The notes beneath the pieces were generated by a model. The model did no database searches. It was not told the origin of the DNA and worked only from the letters and a program-made list of their open reading frames with translations. Shown piece by piece: positions 20,235 through 31,457 of a stretch of 64,000 nt of DNA; position 1 is the first letter of the stretch, and the number at the start of each line of letters is the position of its first letter. The position numbers and the translations under genes are program-made. This stretch comes from Deroplatys truncata. Lineage: Eukaryota > Arthropoda > Insecta > Mantodea > Mantidae. The stretch is from contig CM060990.1 in assembly GCA_030765065.1 (NCBI GenBank), positions 216,729,290 to 216,793,289 of the forward strand, written 5' to 3'.

Positions 20235-20668
20235 TGAGTGTGTTTTGCTGGTGAGTTGTAATGTTTGATTGCGGGTGTGTGGGCTTTGGAGTGTGTGTGT
20301 TTTTGCTGGTGAGTTGCGGTTTGTGACTGCGGGTGTGTCAGCTTTGGAGTGTTAGCGTGTTTGTGCTAGTGAGTTGTAGTGTGTGACTACGAGTGTGAAA
20401 CTTTGGAGTGTGAGTGTGTTTTTGCTGGTAAGCTGTAGTGTATTACTGCCTGTGTGCGTGCTTTGTAGTGTGAGTGTGTTTCTGATAGTGTGTTGTAGTC
20501 TGTGACTGCGGGTGTATGAGTTTTGGAGTGTGTTTGTGCTAGTGAGTTGTAGTGTTTGATTGCGAGTGTGTTGGCTTTGGAATGTGAGTGTGTTTGTGCT
20601 AGTGAGTTGTAGTGTTTGAATGCGAGTGTGTGAGCTACGGAGTGTTAGAGTGTTTGTACTGGTGAGTT
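20235..20668 (+). repeat. GT-rich minisatellite, right part
   Basis: About seven units of roughly 60 bases with GTGTTTGTGCTAGTGAGTTG, TAGTGTTTGATTGCGAGTG and GAGCTTTGGAGTG. The same unit ends the left part of the array at 12,650-12,717. Long open frames on the minus strand over this stretch reflect the repeat. Confidence 0.9.
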
Positions 20669-21356
20669 CAAATAAAGCATGCATTTTGAATTTTCTGGAA
20701 ATAGCCTGTGAACTCCCGTTCATTCTGATTGAATTTTGTATTGCGCTAAGCATCTAGGAAACTATGAAATGCTCTAAAATGCAGGAAAGTTGTACGATTT
20801 GAGGAAAACCAATATTTTCTTGTGTTAGCATTTGTGATAATATTCCAGGATATGCCATTGCACCTTTGCACTTAAAAGTTTATTATAAATGTTTGGAAGT
20901 TTTCATAATCTTATAACAGCCTTAGGGGTGTTCTAAATGTGAAAAACCATTTTATATTACAGCTGCTTTACCCGAAAATTCATTCATTTAATATTTCTTG
21001 CTTTGTACAGTATGAAAAAAGGACTTGCTGAAAAGGACACATTTAGTAGCTCAAAACACCTTAATAATGTCATTCTTTGCAGCTTGGTAGCACAGAAAGT
21101 CGATTTGCTTTCAACTCCTTTTATAAAAAACAATAATAAAATTACAATTGATTCATTCACATGACTTTCTCTACCCTCTATCGTTTATTAGTAGGTACAT
21201 AAATTATTCTTAATCAATATTTTTTTTCTGTCTACTACATTTTAATAAAAAAAAAGACTTTTCAGAAATAGCTACATTACACATTTCGTTATCGATACAA
21301 AGAGAACAGCAATAGTCAAATATTTAAGAACTGGACGCTATACGCTGCTTTAAAAT
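20669..21356. other. Noncoding AT-rich spacer
   Basis: Only short similarities are visible: 20,690-20,735 with 9,930-9,975, and 21,155-21,210 in reverse complement with 9,570-9,620. No coding content. Confidence 0.45.
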
Positions 21357-21779
21357 TCCTTTCTGTTTCTATGACATCACGAGAAACAACTGAATGTGGA
21401 AAGGACTCTAAGAGAATGACCAAAAGAATGAACAATTCGCGCATTTAATAACGGATATCTCAGAAACAGCTCATGCCACAATAAAGCTTATTTTAAATAT
21501 ATTTTATGTTTTAAAGAGATCTACAATTTTGGTGTAGCAGGTCTTCCTCTATCGCTTAACGATTAGCAGTTATACAAGGTGATAAAAAATTCCTTCCGAA
21601 TGAAGGACTTCATAGGCTCTTCCCCGAAAATTAGAAATATACATTTTATTTGTCATGTAAATAATTTTAATGCATGGTATTTTAATCAAAATCGTTACAA
21701 CCATTTTTAGAACATCAGCAATTTCGAAAAATATTCCATGTAAAGTGAGTTTAGGTATTTATCCGACTTTTCGTTTTGA
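21357..21779 (+). repeat. Dispersed repeat copy B (empty site)
   Basis: Matches 8615-8903 plus 9224-9430 in the same orientation without the SINE found there. Identity by eye is around 75-80 percent. Confidence 0.85.
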
Positions 21780-21830
21780 GTTATGACACACACGGACGTT
21801 TCCAAAAATGCTTTATTTGGATTCCGATTA

Positions 21831-21940
<110 letters not shown>

Positions 21941-22044
21941 TATGTATACAACTACAACGGCTCGCTGTACATTGTGTGCATGGGTTGGCTACATGTTATG
22001 CCTACAGGTGTTTTCCATTCTCACCGTTGGCAACAACCACCTAG

Positions 22045-22715
22045 GCCACGCCCACGCCGTTGCTAGCAGAAGACAGGCCGCTATTATGCAGGATAAAACT
22101 CGAATGATTCACGTCTGCATAAATTCCTTTAGCTTATTTAGTGGATTTCACTTTTTATTTAGGTTGGCAGTTCCTATTTTGCATGTGTTTTAGCGAAAAG
22201 ATGGCTACGTTTGTTGTGTACATAACGCAATTTTCCTTTAAAAGTAAACCACCTGAAAGGGGGTGAGCACCATCTGTTGAAGAGATCACATTTATTCCTA
22301 AACTCACTCTTAAGGTAATTTATTCACTTTCCCTTTGCTTTTATAAGTATTCTCAATGACGACCGTCTAAGTGCAGAATAAGGGTTTATTCAAAATCTGG
22401 AACAGCTACTATGAATAATAATCGATTTAGAGGCTAAGTTGCCTTTCTTGGGCCCACCTAGAAAATGTTGAAGTAAGAAATTTAGACGCGCAGATCCCTC
22501 GGCTAAGCCCTGTCGTCGCTTCGCAGTTGCGGCCCTTCTCTTCTTCTAAAAAAACTTCCCTCGGCTACGCTTTGAGGCTATGCCCTCAAATTCCTCTGCT
22601 ACGCCTTGAGGCTGAGTATCTTACCGGCTTTGGCGACATTAGTTATTAATATGTTGCCAGCATTGCGTTAGAGCTAGAGAATGACATACAGTGACATCTG
22701 TTGGACATATAAGGC
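22045..22715 (-). repeat. Inverted copy of the 7.27-7.56 kb block with LINE pieces
   Basis: 22,045-22,100 and 22,490-22,640 are reverse-complement matches to 7331-7560. 22,640-22,715 matches the LINE C-terminal piece 7265-7330 in reverse complement. 22,300-22,385 matches reverse-complemented 6603-6690 (LINE RT end). The order of the pieces differs from that at 6.6-7.6 kb, so the block has been rearranged or broken by insertion. No coding function. Confidence 0.7.
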
Positions 22716-22745
22716 ATCACTTCCGTCGCTACAGGACCGTCTAGA

Positions 22746-24517
22746 GGTTAATAGGTTTGTTCCAACACACGGTTCTGAACGGGTTCCGAACTAATTCCAA
22801 CACATGCTAATGCACATGCGCCAGTCCGGTACGCTCACAGAACTAATTCGGAATTTTGTGTGGTTGGAACACTACTTGAACCGTTCACGTTCTGTCACGG
22901 CCTTCTTCGTTGCACGGTCAATCAGAAGCCGATCAAATATCTACGTTTACAGCGTTGATGAATGAAATCAAACTCAGCGTTTCTTTCATACTGATTCCAG
23001 TCCTAATATTCGAGCAAAAATAAATCGCGTTAGTTTATCGGCTTAAAGCCATTGATACTGAGTTATTGCGAATAACAATTGTAATTTATAGATATTATAT
23101 TTAAACCAGAACCCGGAAAAAGTAATTTAACACAATTCCAATTTAACATTAGGTTTCCTGCTACAGAAGCTTCTAAACACAATGTTTAATTTAAAACTCC
23201 AATACTCTGAGACAATGACACCCCACATAAATTCTATTCCGAACGTAATTCAAATAATACAAAACTACATGGTACCAATGTATGCTTATGATCAGGGTTA
23301 GGATTTTTAGTTGCAAATTTCAGATGAAAAAAGGAAGGGAAAAGGTGCTCAAATGAGGTGAAAAAGGCACGATAAGCTGCTGGTTTATTTAAGGGGATGC
23401 ACAACTGAAATTGCTATTTTCTAAACTATCCATTCAATTGGGCTGAAATTTTTATTTCTTTATATATAATTGTTTTGTGAATTATAGCCCAGTCTTAATA
23501 ATTCTCGGAACTGCGCGGTTGAGGTTATTGTCGTCTCTGCCTGCCCAGGCTTCGTCTCCACGTAAACAGATGACGTCTCTCACAGCAACAAACTCACATT
23601 CACGAACAGCAGGCTACTGATTCTGGTGGGATAGAATCACTCATTGTCAATTGCATTATTGCGGGCTACTTTATAGCAGTAAAGTGAGAGAAAGAGGTTT
23701 TCGTCGAACACACAATTATTTTCTATTGTTGCGGGTGTGCTTTCAATTCCCGCGCGGCGTTTACTGAAAGAGGTAGACTTACTATTCGCACGTACACTGC
23801 AAGCTGAGGAGACGTTAATTGAAAGTTAAAGAATAAATTGGAATGAAACTTAAAAGAAAAAAGGGGATTATGGGCATGGTTGGGGGGAAATGGTATAAAG
23901 GTGCCAAAAAGGGGTAAAGGTCCCAAAATAACGGAATAATGTTTAAATGGAAATAATCCTCTTCTTCGGAAGTCGATGCATCATTAAAAAGATCACTGTC
24001 ACCTTCTAAATCACTCATTCTTGTTATCTTTGAACGCTGTTTTGCTCCCTGGCTTTGTTAGACGTTTGTTCTTTTCCTCAAGTATGTCGCCATACTACTC
24101 AACAGCGAGCAACTGCTTACCAAACACCTTTGCTATTCCGTATTGAGGAATAAACACGAATGGAGGAATGAATTACATATTCAAATTTATTTTCTACTGA
24201 ATACAGAGAGTATGTCGCTTTTTCAATACTCTCTGTCGGGTTTGTTCCAAGCGATTAGAATCTATTCTGAATTAACTGAGTATGCGTTGTAGACCATACA
24301 ATCTGCGCATGTCTGGAATTTTCAGTTCCTACTCTTAATCCCGAACCGATTTCACTCGTTCCGAACTAGTTCCCAAATACGTTGGAATAGCAAACTGGAA
24401 ATTCAGAATTGGTTCTGAACTGATTCTCTGTCGTGTTGGAACGCCACTTAGCTACTGCGCACACTCAGATAATTCGGAATCGATTCTGAATCGTGTTGGA
24501 ACAAACCTAATCTGTGT
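22746..24517. mobile_element. 1.77-kb terminal-inverted-repeat element, possibly PIF/Harbinger-like
   Basis: The core inverted ends AGGTTTGTTCCAACAC lie at 22,753-22,768 and, as reverse complement, 24,493-24,508. The comparison with 41,990 (uninterrupted target) shows the insertion lies inside TCTAGA, which appears on both sides (22,740-22,745 and 24,518-24,523); alternatively AAT immediately flanks the core repeats. Subterminal GTTGGAA words recur inside both ends. A short minus-strand frame starts MSDLEGDSDLFNDAST at 24,018 and keeps an acidic N-terminus of the kind seen in Harbinger transposases, then loses homology. Superfamily assignment is tentative; the copy is non-autonomous. Confidence 0.6.
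23941..24018 (-). pseudogene. Acidic N-terminal coding remnant in the nested element
   Basis: About 23 residues beginning MSDLEGDSDLFND and continuing STSEEEDYF look like the start of a transposase-type protein with an acidic leader. The rest of the frame is low-complexity hydrophobic and not convincing. It is listed because it is the only coding-like signal in the 1.77-kb element. Confidence 0.3.
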
Positions 24518-25285
24518 TCTAGAATGAACGGACCTGACACTGGGTTCGAGATTGAGAAAAATGGCGGCGGTAGTTGGTGGTGATCCCTGAGGTGTTTACA
24601 CTCGCCAACTGCTGTGTTGTGTTTCCGATGCCTGTGATTTATAGTATTTTAGTAACTGCGGCAGTTTGTAATCACATTAGCGAAGCAATAGTGCTTTAAA
24701 ACCTTTATTTGAGCAATTTGGGAAACGGGAATAATCCCAGTCATTCGTTTTCACTGCCGTGTGCTTTCCAAGTGTTACTTATGTTTACTAATATATTACA
24801 TGTAGATTATGGCTACATTAAATGTAAAGTATAATTATACATTTTTTAATTTACCTACCTGAAAATATAGTTTGTGTCACGGTTACTGTGGTGAAATAAA
24901 GAAATTGTTACAGTTTGGACGTATTGGTTGTAAATATACTTAACCTAAAACATTACAACGCCATTATGTTTCCGGATGTAAATCGAACTTTGATTATAAT
25001 GAATAGAGGTACAAATAATTGTGATAAATATTTTAAAATATGCTATATACAGTGTTAATTTGAGTTATAAAATATATTAAATTGTGTATATTTGTGAGAT
25101 ACAATAAAACAATTATGAGTATTTGAGAGTGTATGTGTATAATGAGTCCCAGTTTAATATTCATAAATCTTAAACACTTTACGCCTTCGAAGGATTCACC
25201 TGTATGCATACATCGTTGTTTCCGACTTAGTTATAAGAAAGGATAAATTCCGTTACGGTGGTTCTTTTATAACGGTTCCAAGAAC

Positions 25286-25705
25286 ATGGTTAAACTGCAG
25301 AATGGTGCATTTCTGACAGTTTGTTTTAATTCAGCCATCATATTTATGCTGTTACGTTGTTGCATGCAATACTGTAGATTGCATGAATGTTGTTTTGCAA
25401 TGCTGTTTAAGGTTATATATTTCACTTGCAGTGCTGGTTTAACACTACTTATTTGTTACATTTCAGTCTGTCGGTGTGGACTCTCTGCAAAAACTAGTAA
25501 AGGATGCTATAAGTCGCTAAGTGGTATAGTTTTGAATAATTATTGCAAACTTATAAATGAAAAGCGTTCAGTGAAAGCAAAAGTAACCCTAAAGCTTCTA
25601 AATTTAATAGCTAATTACGGTAAACAACGCCATTTCGTGCCATCCAGTGTATATTTTGTGCATATAATATTGTGTATGTACAGTGTGATTAATAGTGACA
25701 CGTAA
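25286..25705 (+). CDS. Unknown 139-residue Cys-rich ORF of the CAGGACC element
   Basis: An uninterrupted frame from ATG 25,286 (MVKLQNGAFLTVCFN) to a stop at 25,705, with two hydrophobic stretches (about residues 8-25 and 48-62) and ten or more cysteines. The copy at 40,724-41,161 keeps the same frame with two 9-base insertions and about eight replacement and five silent differences by eye, but its start codon is GTG instead of ATG. It resembles no transposase I know. It may be a small element-encoded protein, or simply a frame left open because the two copies are young. Confidence that it is translated is low. Confidence 0.35.
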   Translation: MVKLQNGAFLTVCFNSAIIFMLLRCCMQYCRLHECCFAMLFKVIYFTCSAGLTLLICYISVCRCGLSAKTSKGCYKSLSGIVLNNYCKLINEKRSVKAKVTLKLLNLIANYGKQRHFVPSSVYFVHIILCMYSVINSDT

Positions 25706-26050
25706 TTTTGAGTGAACTCAATCAGTGTCAACCTCAATATCAACCGTTCTGTTTCATGCAAGTATTACAGTGTTTGCAGTTTATAAAACTATGTCCTTTG
25801 TAATTTAAATAAGTAGCTGTAGTTTAGAAATGCTGTTAAGTTATAGCATACAAAACTGTAGACTGCATGAATGTTTTTGAGGTTACATATTTCATTTAAT
25901 GTTAAAATGCATTTAGTTTACTTAAAAGACAGCGTTTTTGTGCACAACAGCATATATCTACACAAAAGACATGTCACTGCACCACATTAGTTGTATTTTA
26001 CTGCGGAGAAGTCATAACTTGTAGACAAGAACTGATTAAGGCATTTCCCA

Positions 26051-26935
26051 AATGAATGAGGTGGAAAACTTTGATAGGTTATTGTGTGTTATAACATTTT
26101 TATATAACGAATTAATTTTCGGATACATTGAGCCGCCCAGACAGAGTGGGATATACCTACGATTTACATTCCTTCCAGCGTTGTGGTTCGAGTCCCGAAT
26201 GGTGACATAAAATCTGAAGGTATGTTATTAAGTTTGAACAAGTTATTAAGTTTCCAATATAATAGTGCTAAATGAAAGGTTAAGTTTTTAAGAGCTTTGT
26301 GTTGCTGAATTTTATATTGTCCTGATTTATTTTTCAGATGTAGTGAGTCATCCAGACAGTGGAGTATACGATTAATTTTCTTGTTTGCACTTCATAATTG
26401 ATGGGTGCAGATCACAGCCAAAGTGGGTAAGGTCAATATCAACCTTTAATGCAAATTAAATAGCATGTTACAGTGCCAATATTCAAACTCGTAGATGCAG
26501 AACATGCAAGTGATACTCGTGTATAATTTAAAAATGTAGGATTAATGGTGAGCTGGCACACTAACTGTCAGGGATAGCATGCCAATGACTCTGTAATTCT
26601 TTTAAGGCAGTGCCCAAATGAAATTTTCTAATACAGAAGGAAGAAAGAAAGATATTTGCATTTTTATCTAACTGCCACTATGTCCTTTTTTGAACTGGGC
26701 ATAGTGTATGAAAATAAAAATTCTGGTAGCTTTTTTTTTTTAACAATTAGTGTCCTTGTAATCTGTTAGTACAAATGCTCAAAAGCCTTTGTTTCCAAAG
26801 AATAACTGAAGTGTTTGTTTTGAGTGAAATTAGCAGCTTCAATATGTGTTCTGAGGCTTTGAAATTCCAATGTGGTTTAATCTTTCGTGTCTGTTTTCTG
26901 AGATTCTCCTCTTAGTGCATGCCCCACAGCGATAA
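26051..26935. other. Noncoding interval with two tRNA-like segments
   Basis: 26,127-26,230 (GAGCCGCCCAGACAGAGTGG then GTGGTTCGAGTCCCG) and 26,340-26,440 (GAGTCATCCAGACAGTGGAG then GGGTGCAGATCACA) are two diverged copies of one tRNA-like SINE head; only the first keeps a recognisable B box. Nothing else is recognised. Confidence 0.45.
26127..26440 (+). repeat. Two diverged tRNA-like SINE heads in tandem
   Basis: The segments starting near 26,127 and 26,340 share CCAGACAG, GTGG and ATACGATT landmarks. The first carries GGTTCGAGTCC, a good RNA polymerase III B box. No acceptor stem pairing is evident, so they are SINE-like rather than tRNA genes. Confidence 0.45.
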
Positions 26936-26939
26936 AAAT

Positions 26940-27110
26940 GATGTGTCATAAGTCCAACAGATGTCACTCTATGTCATATTCTTGCTGTAACGTAATGCTG
27001 CCAACATATGAATAATGCCCACATTGTGTTCTAAACTGACACCTAAGGTAATTTATTCGTTTTCCTTTTGATTTTATAAGCATTTTCAACGAGCATACTA
27101 TAAGAGGAGA
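26940..27110 (-). pseudogene. Short LINE C-terminal piece
   Basis: Matches, in the same orientation, two LINE pieces elsewhere in the window: 26,955-27,018 with 7268-7330, and 27,044-27,110 with reverse-complemented 6603-6690. In LINE order the two are adjacent here, so this copy shows how they were arranged originally. Too short to encode anything. Confidence 0.6.
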
Positions 27111-27122
27111 TTAGCCTCTTTT

Positions 27123-27416
27123 CAATGAATTGGATCTTTTGAATGACCCTTTGATCTGTTATTTATAGTGAACATTTTAACACTAAGCATTTTAAAGGCT
27201 TTTCATATACGCGCATTGCATCCGAGGTACTATGAAAGGTTAGGTGTTTTTTATATAAGCTTAGGTTTCTGAATTCATGGAAGGTTAGCATTAGGTTAGT
27301 TTATATATACGCTTAGTTTTCTGAATTCACAGAAGGTTAGTATTTTTTTAATGAAAACTGTTTAACAGTTTACTGTAAATAACAGTTTGAAGCATCATTC
27401 AAAAGATCCGATTCAT
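27123..27416. repeat. Fold-back element with ~58-bp arms
   Basis: 27,123-27,182 and 27,358-27,416 are inverted repeats (TGAATTGGATCTTTTGAATGA against TCATTCAAAAGATCCGATTC, shown here in short; also AACAG and TTTATAG blocks), about 80 percent identical by eye. The loop at 27,238-27,340 contains a tandem duplication of about 60 bases around AGCTTAGGTTTCTGAATTCA. A small MITE is a likely explanation; no target duplication was identified. Confidence 0.6.
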
Positions 27417-27429
27417 TGAAGCTTCAATG

Positions 27430-29629
27430 AAAAGATCCATGGATCCTTTGCGTATACTGAATTTTGTTCAAGTAACACAAAGTGGTGGTTTTACAATAAA
27501 AGTGTTATTTCCTTCTCATTTAGCTCTTTATCAATCAAACCTTTTTGCCACTTTTTAACGGTTTCCCACTTTTGTATTAAAACAGCTTATTCGCACTACA
27601 TGCTTCTTCCTCTGTCATGGCAACTCAAACACTAACTGATAAAATCACAAGAGTTGATCTGAGCTGAGCATATGCGTGCTAGCATATTATGAATGACTGT
27701 TCACTTATCATATTTCCTGTGTTATGCAGAGAGTTTATTTGGTACTCAGATAGCACCCCTATGAATTCATTGCTGCATTTCTCATATGGGCAAGAGAATA
27801 GCAGTCATCCATAGAGTTCGTAATTAACAAACAGATACTCTTGAGTGTTAGCGCAGTAGTAGGTACAATTAATAATATCATACTTTGTAATTTCTTAACA
27901 GTTACTATATATCCATTACATTTAACAATGAGTTCTTATGATAACTGCAATAAAATGTGTAGTACTATACATTTCCTACTCCAATATTTCATGATACAAT
28001 ACATTTATAAAGGAAGTATTTACATTGGCATAAGCGTAGTGCTTAGTTTCATGACAAGAGGAAGCATATGCTTTGGTTTACATAAGAGAAAACTCTGGTT
28101 TAAAATGGATAGTATGTAATATAATCACAAGGTGTTTGTATACACCAATTTTTCCTTAATGTAAGCAATTTCTCTTTTCAGAAACGTACTTTTAAGGGTA
28201 GTTTAAACATGTGTTTCTATTTACTTCTAGGATATACACAATGGAAAGTTGGAGTTAAGTTGTGCCTATTTGTGTCCGGTGATGGTGCTTCAAGTCAGAG
28301 CACAGAAAGTGACAATGACATTAATAGTGTTAAATGGTGTGGCGAAACTGTTGCTAATGATATTTATTGCACTGCTAATAGCTATTTAGTGAATGAAAAA
28401 CAATAGCTACACTATGCATATAGTGTATGCAGAAGTTTCTTTGTAGGAGATGGAATTAAGTTATTCATGTTACGCAAATATGTCAAATTGTGTTGCGCTA
28501 TCTAGAGAGTAGAATAAAATAACAAGTGTCAAATATGTGTTGTTCTTTCAATTTTCCTGTCAAATTCCACATCCTACTGTTAGTTGGTTGCAAGTTCAAA
28601 CAAAACATGGAGTTTAAGTGCAAAAGATTTTACTATGAGGCATGCAGAAGAAATTATTGCAAGATGCTTTATCTCATTCACCCTCAAAGGTTTAAATGTG
28701 ACCATTATGTATTATGACATAGAAACCTTTCAGCAACCTATAATATATATATATATATATAAGAAATTATGTGCCGACTATTGGATAATTTAAATAAGTT
28801 ACACTGGAATAAACAGTTGTGTTGATCATACTAGCCTAGCTGTCAGGTGTTCAGCTGATCATAAGTATGTTCTAATATTGTATTTCTACAGATGACAATG
28901 ACAAGTTATTTTATGTGAGCTTTAATCGACTTCTTTAAAAAGAAATTTCAATAACTCAAAGTGCAATCACGATTACTGAAACTGATGTAATTAACTATGT
29001 ACGTCGTCAGTAGCGATACAGTATTAAAACATATGATCAGCTGAGCCAGACAGATAGGCAAGTGTGAAAAATACAGCTGTAGTAGCTACGAGTGACGTCA
29101 TCAATCGAGAGCACGATTTTTCATAGTTTAGTTCCATCCCCAATCACTACTCACGCTGCGATCGCCTTCGTGTTTCCACCGTTTTAACACTAGGGTTGCA
29201 CTTCTTATACTTTGGTGTTCTGTGGTTCGCATTCTCATTACGTCGATATGGCTGTAATCTTGACCTATAATGTAAAAAAAAACAACTGCTTATTTACTGC
29301 GAGGGCACTACAGCTAGCCGCATGGTTGCGCTAGCGTTCGTTTCAAAGGCTCGCTTGCAATCCCCTATTCGCGGAGCTATAGTATTATATTAACTATAAT
29401 TAGTTTACGAACTACAAAGAATATATTGTATGTCTATAATATACATAACTGCTATAAGTTGGGGTGACTGTGTACCACTTATTTATAACAAAAACAATGC
29501 ATTCATGTTTTGTCAAGTTTACATTGATATACGAAACGCATTTTAACACAATTCAATCACAGAAGTTTGTATCAAATGTTAATATTCTATTTCTATGCAA
29601 TGATGGTGCAAAACACCAGTTTATAATTA
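27430..29629. other. AT-rich interval without a recognised gene
   Basis: Contains only short frames. An (AT)n run lies at 28,741-28,760. No repeat copy or protein motif is recognised, although 29,050-29,360 is less AT-rich and carries several short inverted words. Confidence 0.45.
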
Positions 29630-31455
29630 CTGTCCGTGAGGTTTAAGTTGTCGTGTCCCTTTTAGACAGAGAAAGGAATACTCACCATCTCGCTCTCGCT
29701 CTATGGTGACGCAGGCAAAGCAGATACACCAGCCAAACAAGCATCAGTGGCGGGATGCCTCTCCGACCGGTTGTTGTTCATTCTCCGATTCACCATCAGA
29801 GACTTCAAACGAATATTCGTACTCATCTTCCGATTCCGATTCTTCTAAATTTATGACTAATCTGTCCGTAATTTCATCTACCAGACCGTCTTTCTCCCAG
29901 TAAAACTGTTCAGTGCTTTGTACGTGCTCACACGCGCTTTTCCAGTTGTCTGGAGTCACTTTTGTAATCGCATTATCAAACAACGCTTTTACATCACCAC
30001 TTTTAAATGAAATATTATGTTTGGCAACATCGTTCTTGACTTGCGCCCATATAAGTTCTATAGCGTTAAAATCACAGTGATAAGGTGGCAACCGTACTAT
30101 GGTATGTCCATGCATTTCTGCTAGTGTATCTATTTCATAAACTTTGAAATTGTCTTTTTTCAAATTAATTAGCTCATATAGCACTGGTTTTGTTGCTCGG
30201 GGATCAAACTCAATATTTCTATTACGGAGCCATTCCTGCATATGGGATTTGAGTGAAGATGAAGTGGGTGCTTTATTAATTTCTATGGAATGATAAGGGG
30301 CATTGTCCATAACGATGACACTATTAGAAGGAATGTTAAGTAGCAGTTTATTAACAAAACAGTCCTTGAAAATATTGTTATCCATTTCTTCATGGTAGTC
30401 TTTACTGGATTTTGACTTAAAAGTTAGCAAGGCATTAGGAATAAACCCTGTTGAACATCCAGCATGTACAACTATAAATCGCTGTCCTTTGCCTATTGGT
30501 GTTTTAAGAGGGAAATCAATTTCATCACCGTCACACTTCCACACCTTATTTCTCGTATGGTTTATATTTAGCCACGTTTCGTCAAGGTACACTATAGACC
30601 TACCAGTAGCCCTCAGTTCCTTAATTCGTCTTAAAAACTGAAATCTTTTAGAAACAATATCCATTCGTTCCATTAAAAAACGTCTTCCTTGCGAATTTTT
30701 GCTATAACTGAAATTAAGCTTTCTAAGAATTTTTCTTACCGACCACACGCTTCCTTTCAGTAAGTCTTGAACTTTTAAAGCCTCATAAATGTCCTGCAAA
30801 CTAGGCAGAAAGTCCGTACGATATAGCGAATAGATTGTTCGCTTAATAACAGCTGTCGTGAATGAGTCTTTCTGTTTTTTGCGATCTCCTATTCGAGCAC
30901 TTCTTGTCTGGAGTTTGCAATCTACCGCCACTAGCTTCAGTATTTTTATGCTCTTTTAAAATTCGCCGGACGGAACGAGCAGAAATACCTGTAGCAGCAG
31001 CAGTTCTCTCAACTATACTAGTCACTGAAATAGTCGGCTTTCCACATTTGAACGCGTCACATTCATCACTGAAGAAACTGTGAACTTTGACTACCATTTC
31101 CCTACCATCTGATTTTAGAACTTTCCCTCGAGACCCAATTTGATACAATACAAATACAGCCAAAACTACTAGAAAATAATTCAACATTATATCCATATGC
31201 TGTAACACTGAAAACATCTTGCGTATCGTGTAAAACCACAAAACTCCAAACTCACAGTTCCGCAGCTCATACGTCACTGTAACCTTCAGTCAGCATACAA
31301 TAGAAGCGGGAGGGACACGAGCTTCTGCGGGTCTGGAATTTCCACAAATCGCAAGAAAGAAGTGGTTGCTGTTCCACCCCCTGTGCTAGACAAGGACAGC
31401 ACTCTGTGTGAGACAAAGACAGTAGAAAACCTGCCAAGTTAAACCTCACAGAGTC
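29630..31455 (-). mobile_element. DD82E IS630-Tc1-mariner transposon (Sailor-type) with TA duplication
   Basis: The element ends share GTGAGGTTTAA (29,636-29,646 direct; 31,440-31,450 in reverse complement), 6 bases in from each end, and TA dinucleotides sit immediately outside both ends (29,628-29,629 and 31,456-31,457), giving a length of 1,826 bp. It encodes the transposase described in the next entry. The terminal repeats are short and imperfect over the first 6 bases. DD82E spacing is the signature I associate with the Sailor family within this superfamily. Confidence 0.78.
29744..31121 (-). pseudogene. DD82E transposase, nearly intact, one frameshift
   Basis: The uninterrupted part (30,931-29,744, 395 residues) has a winged-helix/helix-turn-helix region (SVWSVRKILRKLNF), then IVYLDETWLN with catalytic Asp at residue 117, VIVMDNAPYHS with Asp 209, and PPYHCDFNAIELIWAQVK with Glu 292. 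Counting gives 82 residues between the second Asp and the Glu. The C-terminus is acidic (LEESESEDEYEYSFEV). The N-terminal DNA-binding region, SIVERTAAATGISARSVRRI, lies upstream in another frame (open back to about 31,121, GKVLKSDGREM), so one frameshift near 30,880-30,905 separates it. Full protein about 460 residues. A real start codon upstream is not certain. Confidence 0.88.
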
Positions 31456-31457
31456 TA

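Larger units (their letters stand above)
22732..26050 (+). mobile_element. CAGGACC terminal-repeat element, copy I (3' end lost, interrupted)
   Basis: Begins CAGGACCGTCTAGA (22,732-22,745), is interrupted at 22,746-24,517, and resumes at 24,524 (ATGAACGGACCTGACA) to match the minus-strand copy at 40,316-42,006 along its length, including a 139-codon frame. Homology stops near 26,050 shortly after GACAAGAACTGATTA, about 75 bases before the other copy's second terminus, so the right terminal repeat is missing here. See copy II for boundaries and target duplication. Confidence 0.8.

Noticed and set aside
20352..20753. 133-codon minus-strand frame
   Set aside because: It translates the minisatellite; the Thr/Leu/Ser repeat pattern mirrors the DNA repeat.
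29050..29360. Possible promoter or first exon upstream of the DD82E element
   Set aside because: The region is slightly richer in GC but shows no frame, TATA arrangement or repeat homology to support a call.
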